Below, one piece after another: positions 24,666-33,232 of a DNA stretch of 35,761 nucleotides. Both the position numbers and the translations under genes were made by a program. The stretch is from a bacterium (GTDB lineage Bacteria > Planctomycetota > Planctomycetia > Planctomycetales > Planctomycetaceae): positions 1 to 35,761 of the forward strand of contig WGMU01000084.1 in the NCBI GenBank assembly GCA_016124895.1. Direction: 5' to 3'. The notes under the pieces are model-generated. The model searched no databases and had not been told where the DNA came from. It saw nothing but the letters and a program-made list of their open reading frames with translations. Each line of letters opens with the position of its first letter. Position 1 is the stretch's first letter.

Positions 24666-25175
24666 TTACAGGCCGGAACACGCGGCTTCGTCGGCGGTCG
24701 TGCCTGCTTCTGATCCGCGCAGACTGACCGGGCGCGGCGGAGTTTCCCGGGCGGCGGGTTCGATGCGGCGGCCGTTGCTGCGTCCGGCGTTCAGATCGTC
24801 GAGCACGACCAGCGTCCGCAGAACCTCGCGACGGCAGAGCTGGCCGACAACGCGGCCATCTTCGATCACCGCCAGCCGCGGGTAGCAGCTTTCGCGGAAC
24901 AGGCCGGCGACTTCTTCAAGCGTCGCCTCAGGCCGCAGAACGATCATGCTGCGGCTCATCACTCGAGTGACCGGCTGTCGGGAGTCGGACCGCAGAATGC
25001 TCGATTTGAGCAGCACATAATCGGAGACGGTTCCGGTCAGCCGTCCGGCTTCATCGACGACGTAGACCTCGTCGACGGCACGTTCAAGGACCAGTTGAAT
25101 GGCGTCTTCGATCGTCGCGTACTGCGGAATCGTCGCCGGCCGGGGGGTCATCAGATCGCGAACGGTGACCTGCAT
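24666..25175 (-). CDS. CBS-domain-pair protein
   Basis: A 169-residue protein made of two CBS motifs (about 5-60 and 68-122), starting with VRDLMTPRPATIPQYATIED and continuing with VTRVMSRSMIVLRPEATLEE. CBS pairs bind adenosine ligands (AMP, ATP, SAM) and usually control a fused or partner enzyme; this one stands alone. The last 45 residues are polar and low-complexity. The ATG at 25175 is preferred; a GTG directly before it is possible, and GGAG lies upstream of both. It diverges from hisA, with a 258-base spacer between them. Partner unknown. Confidence 0.88.
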   Translation of the reverse strand: MQVTVRDLMTPRPATIPQYATIEDAIQLVLERAVDEVYVVDEAGRLTGTVSDYVLLKSSILRSDSRQPVTRVMSRSMIVLRPEATLEEVAGLFRESCYPRLAVIEDGRVVGQLCRREVLRTLVVLDDLNAGRSNGRRIEPAARETPPRPVSLRGSEAGTTADEAACSGL

Positions 25176-25433
25176 CACGGACTCCAGAGAGCGCTGTGCT
25201 GAGTGGTTTTCCCGGCCCGATCACGCCGGACAACTCACACTAGGTTGGCTTTCGGCAACAGGAAGCACGCACGCTTCATCCGGCACGGGGAAGTTGCGAA
25301 AAGTCAACGTGCCGGTCCGAACGTAACGATTCTGAAGGAGAGGCAATCTTCCGTCACGCCGCGCCGATTGCGGAATCGTCGACCGCCGTTAATGTGCGAC
25401 CTCAATTCGCGACTCAGAACAGCGAGGCAATTC

Positions 25434-26171
25434 ATGCAGATTCTTCCCGCCATCGACCTGCGCGGCGGCAAGTGCGTCCGGCTGCGGCAGGGTGACTACA
25501 ACCAGGAAACCGTCTTCAGTGACGACCCCGTCGAGATGGCTCAGCGCTGGGCCGACGACGGCATCGAATGGCTGCACCTGGTCGACCTCGACGGCGCGAA
25601 ACAGGGCCGGCCGGTCAACCACGACGTCGTGCGACGAATCACCGCAGCGGTCGGAATCTCCTGCGAACTGGGAGGCGGAGTCCGCGATGAGGACTCGATC
25701 CGCCTGATGCTCGACGAGGTCGGCGTCGGCCGCGTGATCATCGGGACAAAGGCGCTCAAGGATCCGACGTGGTTCTGTGAGATGGCTGGGAAGTTTCCGG
25801 GCAAACTGGTGCTCGGTATCGATGCCCGCAACTCGATGGTGGCGACCGAAGGCTGGCTCGATGTCTCTGAGACCGCGGCGATCGATCTCGCGAAGCAGTA
25901 CGCGAAGCTCGATCTCGCAGCGCTGATTTATACGAACATCGCCAACGACGGCATGATGCAGGGCATCGATGACGCCACCATCGACGACATGCGGCAACTT
26001 GCCGACCTGGGATTCCCGGTCATCGCCTCAGGCGGTGTAACGACGATTGACGACGTGACCAGACTGAAGGCCGCTGCCGACGCCTCACCGAACCTGATCG
26101 GAGCGATCATCGGCCGGGCTCTGTACGAAGGCACGATCAACGTCGCCGACGCGGTCGCCGCCGCGCGTTGA
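25434..26171 (+). CDS. hisA: Phosphoribosylformimino-5-aminoimidazole carboxamide ribotide isomerase
   Basis: A 245-residue (beta/alpha)8 barrel enzyme that opens the ribose of ProFAR to PRFAR, the fourth step of histidine synthesis. The catalytic aspartate is in LPAIDLRGG (D8), with the second acid in VLGIDAR near residue 130. Phosphate-binding loops are [12 protein letters not shown] and [13 protein letters not shown]. The alignment starts at the ATG at 25434; the open frame continues 77 codons upstream without homology. GAGG stands 6 bases before the ATG. It is separated from hisB (15541-16137) by over 9 kb and has no his neighbour, but a 29-base palindrome follows its stop. Confidence 0.96.
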   Translation: MQILPAIDLRGGKCVRLRQGDYNQETVFSDDPVEMAQRWADDGIEWLHLVDLDGAKQGRPVNHDVVRRITAAVGISCELGGGVRDEDSIRLMLDEVGVGRVIIGTKALKDPTWFCEMAGKFPGKLVLGIDARNSMVATEGWLDVSETAAIDLAKQYAKLDLAALIYTNIANDGMMQGIDDATIDDMRQLADLGFPVIASGGVTTIDDVTRLKAAADASPNLIGAIIGRALYEGTINVADAVAAAR

Positions 26172-26179
26172 CAAAGTGT

Positions 26180-26261
26180 GGCCGGACCGAGCCCAGCGAG
26201 TTCCGGCACAGGAAAGTTCGAGGTCGACAATCTGCCGGAACTCGCTGGACTCTGTCCGGCC
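26180..26261. repeat. 29-bp palindrome between hisA and the next gene
   Basis: The left arm 26180-26208 and right arm 26233-26261 match as inverted repeats at 27 of 29 positions (core CAGCGAGTTCCGGCA), with a 24-base loop. It starts 8 bases after the hisA stop and ends 38 bases before the next ATG. There is no T-run, so it may be a REP-like element or a stabilising 3' hairpin for hisA mRNA. Confidence 0.82.
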
Positions 26262-26299
26262 TGCGTTCCTTTCGCTGCGTTGAGTTCGAGGAACCCGCC

Positions 26300-26743
26300 A
26301 TGCCCGAACTGAAAACACTGCAGGACGTCGTGACGCGCTGCGACGAGGTGATGGCTCACGCCTGGATGGTTCGCACCTTCGTCAAGCACAGCGAGGAGAT
26401 CGAGGACTTTCCGGAACTGGAAGGCCTGATGGGACTCGCGCGGACCGCGTTTGATGCCGCGCGGGCACTCGAAACCCGCGTCGACGATCCGCCCGCCTAT
26501 CTGCACATGCTCCGCAAAAAAATCGGACGCCTGAAGAAGGCAGTCGAGCAGTTTGAAGAAGACGCGTTTCAGGCATCGACGCATACCAACTTCGTCATGG
26601 CTGTTCGCTCCATCAATGTCTGCGTCCGCGATCTTCAGGAACTGCTGGACCTGGGCACGTCGATGCTACAGTCAGAAAGGGCATCAACCGGGACTGACGC
26701 CGTGACCGACGACGAACCGAACTCCGACGAGGCGACAGAGTGA
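26300..26743 (+). CDS. Small helical protein coupled to the UvrA-like gene, unknown function
   Basis: A 147-residue, almost fully alpha-helical soluble protein (for example LQDVVTRCDEVMAHAWMVRT, then KIGRLKKAVEQFEEDAF, then VCVRDLQELLDLG) with an acidic, disordered tail ending DDEPNSDEATE. I recognise no domain. GAGGA lies 7 bases before the ATG at 26300. Its stop codon overlaps the GTG start of the UvrA-like gene (GTGA), so the two are translationally coupled and may work together; that is inference from layout. The frame is open 44 codons upstream through the palindrome, which I reject. Confidence 0.7.
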   Translation: MPELKTLQDVVTRCDEVMAHAWMVRTFVKHSEEIEDFPELEGLMGLARTAFDAARALETRVDDPPAYLHMLRKKIGRLKKAVEQFEEDAFQASTHTNFVMAVRSINVCVRDLQELLDLGTSMLQSERASTGTDAVTDDEPNSDEATE

Positions 26744-29451
26744 GCGGCCTGTCGCGCGACGATTCGGCTGCCGCGAGTGCTCACACCGTGGCACCGGTCA
26801 TTTCCGTGCGCGGCGCGCGGATGCACAACCTGCAGAACGTCGACGTCGACATTCCGCGCGGGCGGTTCGTCGTCGTGACCGGGGTCTCAGGCAGTGGCAA
26901 GAGTTCACTCGCATTCGACACAATCTTTGCCGAAGGGCAGCGGCGGTATCTCGAATGCCTTTCAGCGCGAACCCGGCAGCATCTGACACAGCTCGAACGA
27001 CCAGACGTCGATCTCGTGACCGGTCTGCCACCGACAATTGCCGTCGATCAGAAAACTGGCAGCACTCGGATTCGCAGTACGCTGGCGACGGTTACCGAGC
27101 TATATGACTACCTGCGGCTACTGTTCGCGCGGGCCGGTCAGGCGCACTGTCCGGATTGCGGTGTGCCGGTGTCGCAGCAGAGCGTCGCGACGATTGTCGA
27201 CCGCATTCTGGCTCTTGAAGAACGCAGCAAGGTGATACTGCTCGCGCCGCTGGTTGCCGGCCGCAAGGGCGCGCATCGCGACGTGTTCGAGCGAATCTGC
27301 AAGGCTGGTTTTGTCCGCGCCCGTGTCGACGGCGAGATCGTCGACGCCGGCTCGCCGCCTGATCTGCCGCGGAGCAAGACGCACTCGATCGACGCGATCG
27401 TTGACCGGATCATCGTCAAGCCGGGAATTGAAGAACGGCTGCGCGAATCCGTCGAGCTGGCTCTCAAGTACGGCGATGGTTCGTGCGTTGTCAGCACGCA
27501 GATGGGCGACGACTGGTCGGACCGGCTTTACAGCAACCGCTATTGCTGCCCGGATTGTGGGACGAGTTTCCCGCCGCTCGAACCGCGCACCTTCAGCTTC
27601 AACAGCCCGTACGGAGCCTGCCGCGGCTGCCGCGGTCTTGGCCGCAAAGTTCCCGCTGAGATTCAGACCAGCGCGACGAAGCTGCGGACGGAGTTCTCGC
27701 GACTGCCGCTATGTCCGGACTGCGATGGCACGCGGCTCGGCCCGATCGCCCGCAACGTTCTGTTTGCGGGTTCGAGTCTGCCGCAGCTTGCGGCGCAGAC
27801 GGTCGGCGACTGTGGCCCTCTGATCGCCGAACTGCTGGCTCGTCTGACGGGGACTTCGGAATGGGCCGCCGAACTGAATCTTGAACCGGAAGCTGCCGTC
27901 GCGGCGCGGAGCATTCTGCCGGAGATCGCCACGCGGCTGGGCTATCTGAACCGCGTCGGGCTGCACTATCTGACGCTCGACCGACCGGCGGTCACGCTCT
28001 CCGGCGGCGAGTTCCAGCGAGCGCGACTGGCGGCGGCGCTCGGTTCAGGACTGACCGGCGTCTGCTACGTGCTCGACGAACCGACCATCGGGCTGCACCC
28101 GCGCGACACGCAACGGATGATCGACGTACTGAACTCGCTGCGCGACACTGGAAGTTCGGTGCTGGTCGTCGAGCACGATGTCGAGATCATGCGCGCGGCC
28201 GACTGGCTGATCGATCTCGGCCCCGGTGCCGGACGTGAAGGCGGTCGGCTCGTCGGTGAGGGAACGCCCGACGATTTCCACGGTGACGAATCGGTCACGC
28301 GGGCGTTTCTTGATGGCCCATCGAGTGCCACTGCCGGCTTGTCCGGCGGTAGTTTTCCACTCGCCGCAGGCACTGCCGACCAAGCCGGCAGTGGCACCCG
28401 GTATCTGCGGATCGAGGGCGCGTCGTTGCACAACCTGCAGAATGTCACCGCAGAGATCCCGCTCGGCTGTCTGACGGCCGTGACCGGTGTCAGCGGTTCA
28501 GGCAAGTCGTCGCTGATCGTCCACTCGCTGATTCCCGCGCTGAAGTTCGCACTGGCGAATCAAGGCCGCTGGCGACGGGACGGCGTCGACACGGGGTCGG
28601 TCGACTGGAACGAAGCCGGAGTGCCATGCTCGGGCCTGGGCGGCTTTGGCGAGCTGGACCGGCTGGTTGTCGTCGATCAGTCACCGATCGGGCGCAACGG
28701 GCGTTCGAACCCCGCGACGCAGACGGGCCTGTGGAACGAAGTCCGCACACTACTGGCTCGCACGCGCGACGCCCGGCTGCGCGGGTTTACGCCGAAACGG
28801 TTCAGCTTTATGTCGAAGGACGGTCGCTGTCCGACGTGTGAAGGTACGGGGACGCAGCGCGTACGCATGAGTTTCCTGCCAGACGTCTTTATCGAGTGTC
28901 CCGAATGCTGCGGCGCCCGCTTCAACGCGCAGACGCTCGGTATCCGGTTTCGCGAGAAGAACGCCGCCGAGCTGCTTGCACTGCGCGTCGACGAGGCCGC
29001 CGAATTCTTCTCCGCATTCCCGCGTATCGCCGCCATTCTGAACGTGCTGGTTGACGTCGGCCTCGGTTATCTGGAACTCGGGCAGTCGGCACGGACACTG
29101 TCCGGTGGGGAAGCTCAGCGTGTCAAACTCGCGGCCGAACTCAGCAAAGGCGGCGAGGAACGCGTGCTGTACGTTCTCGATGAGCCAACGACCGGACTGC
29201 ATCCCGCAGACGTGTTGCGACTGCTCGACGTGCTGCGGCGACTGGTCGATCACGGACATTCGGTCATCGCGGTTGAGCATAGCCTCGACGTGATTCGAGC
29301 GGCCGACTGGATCATCGATCTCGGCCCTGAAGGAGGTGCCGGAGGTGGCCGGATCGTCGCCACAGGCCCACCGAGTTATTTCGCTGCGAATTCGGAACTC
29401 GGTGCGACAGCAGCAGCACTTCAAAGTCGCCATCTCGCTCCCCTGAGATGA
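26740..29451 (+). CDS. UvrA-family ABC ATPase lacking the insertion domain
   Basis: A 903-residue tandem ABC ATPase of the UvrA type, the DNA-damage sensor of nucleotide excision repair. The first Walker A is GVSGSGKS (48-55), with zinc-type cysteines at C137/C140, C270/C273, C294/C297 and C325/C328. The first ABC signature is LSGGEFQRARL with VLDEPTIGLHPRD. The second half has Walker A GVSGSGKSS at about 582, CPTCEGTGTQ...CPECCGAR zinc ligands, LSGGEAQRVKLA and VLDEPTTGLHPAD. The UvrB-binding region (about 125-240) seems present. Between C297 and C325 there are only 27 residues, where E. coli UvrA has roughly 110, so the insertion domain that contacts DNA is missing. The gene starts with GTG, overlapping the preceding stop. 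It may be a paralogue beside a normal uvrA elsewhere. Confidence 0.88.
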   Translation: MSGLSRDDSAAASAHTVAPVISVRGARMHNLQNVDVDIPRGRFVVVTGVSGSGKSSLAFDTIFAEGQRRYLECLSARTRQHLTQLERPDVDLVTGLPPTIAVDQKTGSTRIRSTLATVTELYDYLRLLFARAGQAHCPDCGVPVSQQSVATIVDRILALEERSKVILLAPLVAGRKGAHRDVFERICKAGFVRARVDGEIVDAGSPPDLPRSKTHSIDAIVDRIIVKPGIEERLRESVELALKYGDGSCVVSTQMGDDWSDRLYSNRYCCPDCGTSFPPLEPRTFSFNSPYGACRGCRGLGRKVPAEIQTSATKLRTEFSRLPLCPDCDGTRLGPIARNVLFAGSSLPQLAAQTVGDCGPLIAELLARLTGTSEWAAELNLEPEAAVAARSILPEIATRLGYLNRVGLHYLTLDRPAVTLSGGEFQRARLAAALGSGLTGVCYVLDEPTIGLHPRDTQRMIDVLNSLRDTGSSVLVVEHDVEIMRAADWLIDLGPGAGREGGRLVGEGTPDDFHGDESVTRAFLDGPSSATAGLSGGSFPLAAGTADQAGSGTRYLRIEGASLHNLQNVTAEIPLGCLTAVTGVSGSGKSSLIVHSLIPALKFALANQGRWRRDGVDTGSVDWNEAGVPCSGLGGFGELDRLVVVDQSPIGRNGRSNPATQTGLWNEVRTLLARTRDARLRGFTPKRFSFMSKDGRCPTCEGTGTQRVRMSFLPDVFIECPECCGARFNAQTLGIRFREKNAAELLALRVDEAAEFFSAFPRIAAILNVLVDVGLGYLELGQSARTLSGGEAQRVKLAAELSKGGEERVLYVLDEPTTGLHPADVLRLLDVLRRLVDHGHSVIAVEHSLDVIRAADWIIDLGPEGGAGGGRIVATGPPSYFAANSELGATAAALQSRHLAPLR
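28323..28399. repeat. In-frame palindrome within the UvrA-like gene linker
   Basis: The left arm 28323-28347 and right arm 28375-28399 match as inverted repeats at 22 of 25 positions (core TGCCACTGCCGGCTTG). The core begins like the intergenic GTGCCACTGGCT elements. It encodes residues about 528-554 (SATAGLSGGSFPLAA and neighbours), which form the flexible linker between the two ATPase halves, so the frame is kept. Confidence 0.85.
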
Positions 29452-29599
29452 GCTGCCGTGGGATCACGCGAACTTTTCGCAGTCACTTGGCATTGCGGGC
29501 CTGAACTGCGTACCGCGATCGATTTTGAAATCCATCGCTTTGTCTGCAATCGGCTCATCTCCGCGGGGCGAGATGGCGACGTTGCCGCGACTGCGTTGT

Positions 29600-31093
29600 T
29601 CACGAGTCCGACGCATCGCTGTCAGGTTTCGATGCGGAAGCGTCCGAGGTCGAGGAATGGGAGTCCGCATTCGCGGTCGATGGCTCATCCGCTGCGGTTT
29701 CGGATTCCATCGAGGGACTCTGATCGGCGACGGTCGTTTTCGGACGTTCTTCGCTGGCTGGCAAGTCTTCTCTTTGTCGCGTCGTCTGATCGGCAGGTGA
29801 CTCAGCAACCGCCTTTTCCAGTGACTCTGCGTCCGCCTTTTCCCCTGAGCCCGCCCCGCTGACGTCGCGCAGTTCCGAGTTAAAGATCTCGATCAGCGAA
29901 TGCAGGCAGCAGGCGACGATCGGACCGATGAAAACGCCCCACAGCCCCATGACCTGCAGTCCACCGAGGACGCTCACGAAGGCCAGCAGCGGGTGCAGCG
30001 ACGTATCGTTCTGCAGTACCCAGGCGCGAATAAAGTTATCCATCATCCCGATCAGCCCGATGCCGACGACGGCCAGAAAGATCGCCGCGCCCCAGCTTCC
30101 GTCGACGGCGATCAGCCAGACGGCGCACGGTCCCCAGACGAGCCACGTTCCGGCCATCGGAATGAGCGCTGCGAACGTCGCGATGATCGCAAACAGAAAG
30201 AAGTGGCCCATCCCGGCTAACTGCAGAGCAATCGCTGTCGCGATACCCTGGCCAAGTGCCGCCAGAAATGTGGCGAGCACGACCGCTCGAACGGAGCTGG
30301 CGAACTGCAGCATCAGTGCCTGCTGGTGCGACCGGTCGATCGGAATCAGCGACTGCGCCGCGGTGACCATGTTTGGGCCGTCGAGCAGGAAATAATACAG
30401 CGCCAGCGTGAAGACGAAGAGCGCGACGAGTGCTCCGACAAAGGCCCCCAGCAGATCGACTGTTCGATTCAGCGCCGTGCCCAGCGATGTGCCGACGACG
30501 CCCGCCGTCTTCAGCGCCAGCGACTTCATCAGCTCCATCGACTGACGCCGCATCTGATCGATGCGTTCGAGCAGCCAGGTGCGCCGCGCAGCTTCGAGCG
30601 GGCCGCGGCCGGAACTCTCGCTGCTGTCGAATTCGGCTTCCGCAGTCGCCAGTCGGTCGGCCTCGGCGTGCCCGAAGATCTGCCGATCGATTGTCGAAAC
30701 CTGCTTCGACGGGAAGATCCAGTCGTACGCGAAGTCTGAAACTTTCGTCAGTCGCGCACGCATCTCCCGGATTTCGCTGGAGACAACGCGACTGCCACTT
30801 TCTGAGGCAACGTCTTTGACGCTCAGAAACTGCAGAACGCCCATCAGAATGGCAACCACAATCGGCAGCATCACCGAACCGACGATGGCGGCTGTCGCGA
30901 GTCCGGCGGCGAGGGCTCGACGGCCTTTGCAGCGGTTCAGGAAGTATCGCAGCACGGGCTGGCAGAGCAGCGCGATCATTGCGGCGAGAAACAGCGGCAT
31001 CAGAAACGGAGCGATCACCTGGTAAAAGGTGATGCCCAGGCACGCGATCAACGCTGCCACGATCCCCAGCGAAACCAGCCGTGCCATGCCCAT
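29600..31093 (-). CDS. AI-2E/PerM-family permease with long acidic tail
   Basis: A 497-residue membrane protein. It has about eight hydrophobic segments: three near the N-terminus (LVSLGIVAALIACLGITFYQ onward), a large outside-type loop at about 95-200, then helices including LGAFVGALVALFVFTLALYY, LAALGQGIATAIALQLAG and the FLFAIIATFAALIPMAG block. This matches AI-2E transporter family (PF01594) architecture; members export autoinducer-like compounds or ions, so the substrate here is open. The last 80 residues are acidic, S/E/D/A-rich and without hydrophobic content, longer than in most members. The ATG at 31093 has GGGAG about 9 bases upstream; an ATG 25 codons earlier (31168) has no clear ribosome site. 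Confidence 0.9.
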   Translation of the reverse strand: MGMARLVSLGIVAALIACLGITFYQVIAPFLMPLFLAAMIALLCQPVLRYFLNRCKGRRALAAGLATAAIVGSVMLPIVVAILMGVLQFLSVKDVASESGSRVVSSEIREMRARLTKVSDFAYDWIFPSKQVSTIDRQIFGHAEADRLATAEAEFDSSESSGRGPLEAARRTWLLERIDQMRRQSMELMKSLALKTAGVVGTSLGTALNRTVDLLGAFVGALVALFVFTLALYYFLLDGPNMVTAAQSLIPIDRSHQQALMLQFASSVRAVVLATFLAALGQGIATAIALQLAGMGHFFLFAIIATFAALIPMAGTWLVWGPCAVWLIAVDGSWGAAIFLAVVGIGLIGMMDNFIRAWVLQNDTSLHPLLAFVSVLGGLQVMGLWGVFIGPIVACCLHSLIEIFNSELRDVSGAGSGEKADAESLEKAVAESPADQTTRQREDLPASEERPKTTVADQSPSMESETAADEPSTANADSHSSTSDASASKPDSDASDS

Positions 31094-31223
31094 GCGTTTC
31101 CACTCCCGCCAGTGACCCGTCGATACATCTGCGTGATGCGTTGGCGAGGGATGATGGCAAACCGTCATTCAGTCCAGCAAGTACCTGGTGGAGTCGCGGG
31201 AAGGATCGCCGGATGCAGACAGA

Positions 31224-31508
31224 TCAACTGACTGTTTCCACATCCTGAAACACATTGAGCTGTGGACTTGCCATCTCGTCGCGCGTCATGCGCTCCAGTT
31301 CGGCGTCAATCATCGCCAGCCGCTGGCTGATCAGCCGGTTGTTCGTCTGCCACTGCTGCTGCCACTCTGCGAAGCCGGGAACTGCTGCGTGGGGGGCCGG
31401 TCGCGTCTGAGGTCGGTTGCCGTTCTGTGTGATCTGAATCAGCGTCGTTCCGAGTGAACCACGGATTCGTTCCGCGTAATCGGCGTCAGCGAGTCTCTGA
31501 GTGCGCAT
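31224..31508 (-). CDS. Small hypothetical protein
   Basis: A 94-residue soluble protein with a strong ribosome site (AGGGAG, 9 bases before the ATG). It is Q- and N-rich (GFAEWQQQWQTNNRLISQRL) with a C-terminal helix (MIDAELERM) and no signal or membrane part. No family is recognised. It sits between the permease and the methyltransferase genes on the same strand, about 130 bases before the permease start and separated from the methyltransferase by about 360 bases. Confidence 0.6.
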   Translation of the reverse strand: MRTQRLADADYAERIRGSLGTTLIQITQNGNRPQTRPAPHAAVPGFAEWQQQWQTNNRLISQRLAMIDAELERMTRDEMASPQLNVFQDVETVS

Positions 31509-31871
31509 GTACGAAACTCCCTGCGGTGGGCAATTCCATGTGTGAAGTCAGGTCTCTGTGGTGTCCGAACCAGCCGGCCAACAGGGTGGATCCGGCACAA
31601 TTCGAGTCATAGAGGGTGCTGTTTGAGAGCCGGTTCTACTGAATGCAGCAGCCATGCTGCACGAGTTGCCTCTCCAGCCACGACAAACCTGCGGCCACAA
31701 CTCGTGCTCAGTGACGTCCATCGGAACCGTGTCAAACTCTGCTGCAGCGAAACGCAGCGACTCCACCGCCTGCGAAGAGATTGCCGGTCCGGAAAGAAGC
31801 GCAAAACGAACAATCCGTACGGCATGAGAATCCGTACCGACGCTCCACACCGGTCGTGTCACAGAATCCAG
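31509..31871. other. 363-base spacer with no convincing gene
   Basis: Overlapping ORFs occur on both strands (a 221-residue frame on plus starting at 31542 and 104- and 72-residue frames on minus), but none has a ribosome site or family resemblance. It includes GCAGCATGGCTGCTGCATTC-like short inverted segments near 31640-31660. It probably holds the promoter for the gene ending at 31224. I see nothing else. Confidence 0.4.
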
Positions 31872-32624
31872 TCACAGCGGATCGTTCGCGGATACCTCCG
31901 CATCGCCAGGATCGCGTTCGACGGACAGCGCGGCACGATATCCCGAGATCGTCCAGTGCCGGTCCGTCGTCTGCTGCACGTCTTCTGTCGGCCAACCGCA
32001 GCCAGTCAGCAAATCCTGTACTTCGGCAATGGTCAGTGCGGCGTGCAGCGACTGGCGAAAAAGCTGCTGCGAGTGATCGTTCTCATTGCCCGCGTACGTC
32101 CGGACGAGGTCCTCGACGTCGGCCTCGCTCACCGGCCGCAGCAGATCACGAACGAAGAGCAGTCCACCCGGCCTGAGCACGCGGATCATTTCCCGCAGCG
32201 AATCTGATGGAACCGGAATGTGGTGAATGATCGAGTTCGACATGACGACATCAAATTCCCCCTCGTCGTACGGCAACGACTTCGCATCAGCCTGTTCGAG
32301 CAGAATACGACCGTGCATTCCGGCCATGCGGATGTTGTGTTCGCCAAGAATCAACATCTCAGCGGCAAGATCGACCGCCCAGACGGAAGCGCTGACCGGT
32401 CGTCGAAACAGCTCGATGGGGATCTGCGCCGTTCCTGTGCCGACGTCGAGAATCCGCACGCGTTCGCCGGTCTCAAAGAGTCGATCGCTCAGCGCCGAAC
32501 GAGCAACGGCTGCCAGCAGATCGTCGACAAACCGGCGATTCACTTCCGCATGATCCATCGCGTCATAGTCTGCCGCTTCTTCGACGGAGTCCATGACTTC
32601 GGGTTCGAGCGTTCGCGGAAGCAT
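31872..32624 (-). CDS. SAM-dependent class I methyltransferase
   Basis: A 250-residue Rossmann-fold methyltransferase. Motif I is ILDVGTGTAQIPIEL at about residues 58-72, followed by an acidic residue in VWAVDLA for the SAM ribose. The motif II/III segment is DVVMSNSIIHHI (about 123-134) and VLRPGGLLFVRDL is the typical post-motif. The substrate is unknown; the fold is close to UbiE/COQ5-like and methyltransf_11 groups. The N-terminal PRTLEPEVMDSVEEAADYDA segment is characteristic of a set of bacterial methyltransferases and supports the start at 32624, although no strong ribosome site is seen there. It is cytoplasmic, as there is no signal peptide. Confidence 0.87.
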   Translation of the reverse strand: MLPRTLEPEVMDSVEEAADYDAMDHAEVNRRFVDDLLAAVARSALSDRLFETGERVRILDVGTGTAQIPIELFRRPVSASVWAVDLAAEMLILGEHNIRMAGMHGRILLEQADAKSLPYDEGEFDVVMSNSIIHHIPVPSDSLREMIRVLRPGGLLFVRDLLRPVSEADVEDLVRTYAGNENDHSQQLFRQSLHAALTIAEVQDLLTGCGWPTEDVQQTTDRHWTISGYRAALSVERDPGDAEVSANDPL

Positions 32625-32681
32625 GGCAGTCTCTGAGGGAACAGGGAGCAGCAGACAGAGAACAGCTCATCGCCTGGAGAG

Positions 32682-32951
32682 CTACAGTGGGCGCTGGAAA
32701 CCCATCGCCTGAAAGCGGGCCATGTCTTCAGTCGTCATCAGCCGTACGGCAGCAATCTGCGACCACGGCAGAATGACTTTTCGCGTTCCGTACTGGTCCG
32801 GCTTGTCACGTTCCAGCAGCAGCAGCCCGCCGGAGATCATAAAACTGACGAACGGAATCGAGTCATTCAGCTCGGTCACGACCATTCCCTGCTGCGGAAT
32901 GGCGTCGGGCCAGCTTTCAAACAGCGACTTCCACGAGATGGCAGTTTCCAT
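32682..32951 (-). CDS. Small hypothetical protein
   Basis: An 89-residue soluble protein. The ATG at 32951 has GGAGGT 8 bases upstream; the frame runs 30 codons further back through the tRNA terminator, which is rejected. Sequence features are a beta-rich middle (FVSFMISGGLLLLERDKPD and QYGTRKVILPWSQIAAVRL) and a short helical end. It resembles small conserved planctomycete proteins without known function. It stands 57 bases before the methyltransferase start and may be read with it. Confidence 0.62.
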   Translation of the reverse strand: METAISWKSLFESWPDAIPQQGMVVTELNDSIPFVSFMISGGLLLLERDKPDQYGTRKVILPWSQIAAVRLMTTEDMARFQAMGFQRPL

Positions 32952-33010
32952 ACTCAGGCACCTCCAGTGAGCGACCAATCCGGTAGGCTGCCCGCCGACT
33001 CTCCGGACAT

Positions 33011-33041
33011 AAAAAATGCCCGAGCCAATCAGCTCGGGCAT
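33011..33041 (-). terminator. Intrinsic terminator for tRNA-Glu
   Basis: A perfect 9-base stem (TGCCCGAGC and GCTCGGGCA, 6-base loop) is followed on the minus strand by TTTTTT. It begins 11 bases after the 3' end of the tRNA. Confidence 0.9.
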
Positions 33042-33051
33042 TCAGTTTGAT

Positions 33052-33124
33052 TGACCCCATGGGGATTTGAACCCCAGTTGCCGGAGCGAAAGTCCGGAGT
33101 CCTAGGCCACTAGACGATGGGGCC
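33052..33124 (-). tRNA. tRNA-Glu (anticodon UUC)
   Basis: The minus strand folds as a 73-base tRNA. The acceptor stem is GGCCCCA/TGGGGTC with one G-T pair. The anticodon stem is CCGGA/TCCGG, with loop CTTTCGC and anticodon TTC, and the T-arm is CTGGGG-TTCAAAT-CCCCAT in outline. The overall sequence is close to other bacterial tRNA-Glu. The CCA end is not encoded. A clear terminator follows, so it is a single-gene transcript. Confidence 0.95.
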
Positions 33125-33232
33125 GTCTCGTGCGGTTGCGTAGGGTAATTTTCGGCTCCGGGGTGTCAACGCTGCAGAAAAAAACCGCCGGAAATTCCGC
33201 GCAATTCGAGTCACACAGGCCGCCGGAAACGG

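Noticed and set aside
30036-31160. Minus-strand ORF of 374 codons in another frame of the permease gene
   Set aside because: It is rich in R, D, S and A with no membrane segments, a frame shadow of the permease.
31542-32207. Plus-strand ORF of 221 codons over the spacer and methyltransferase end
   Set aside because: No ribosome site and no family resemblance; half of it is antisense to the methyltransferase.
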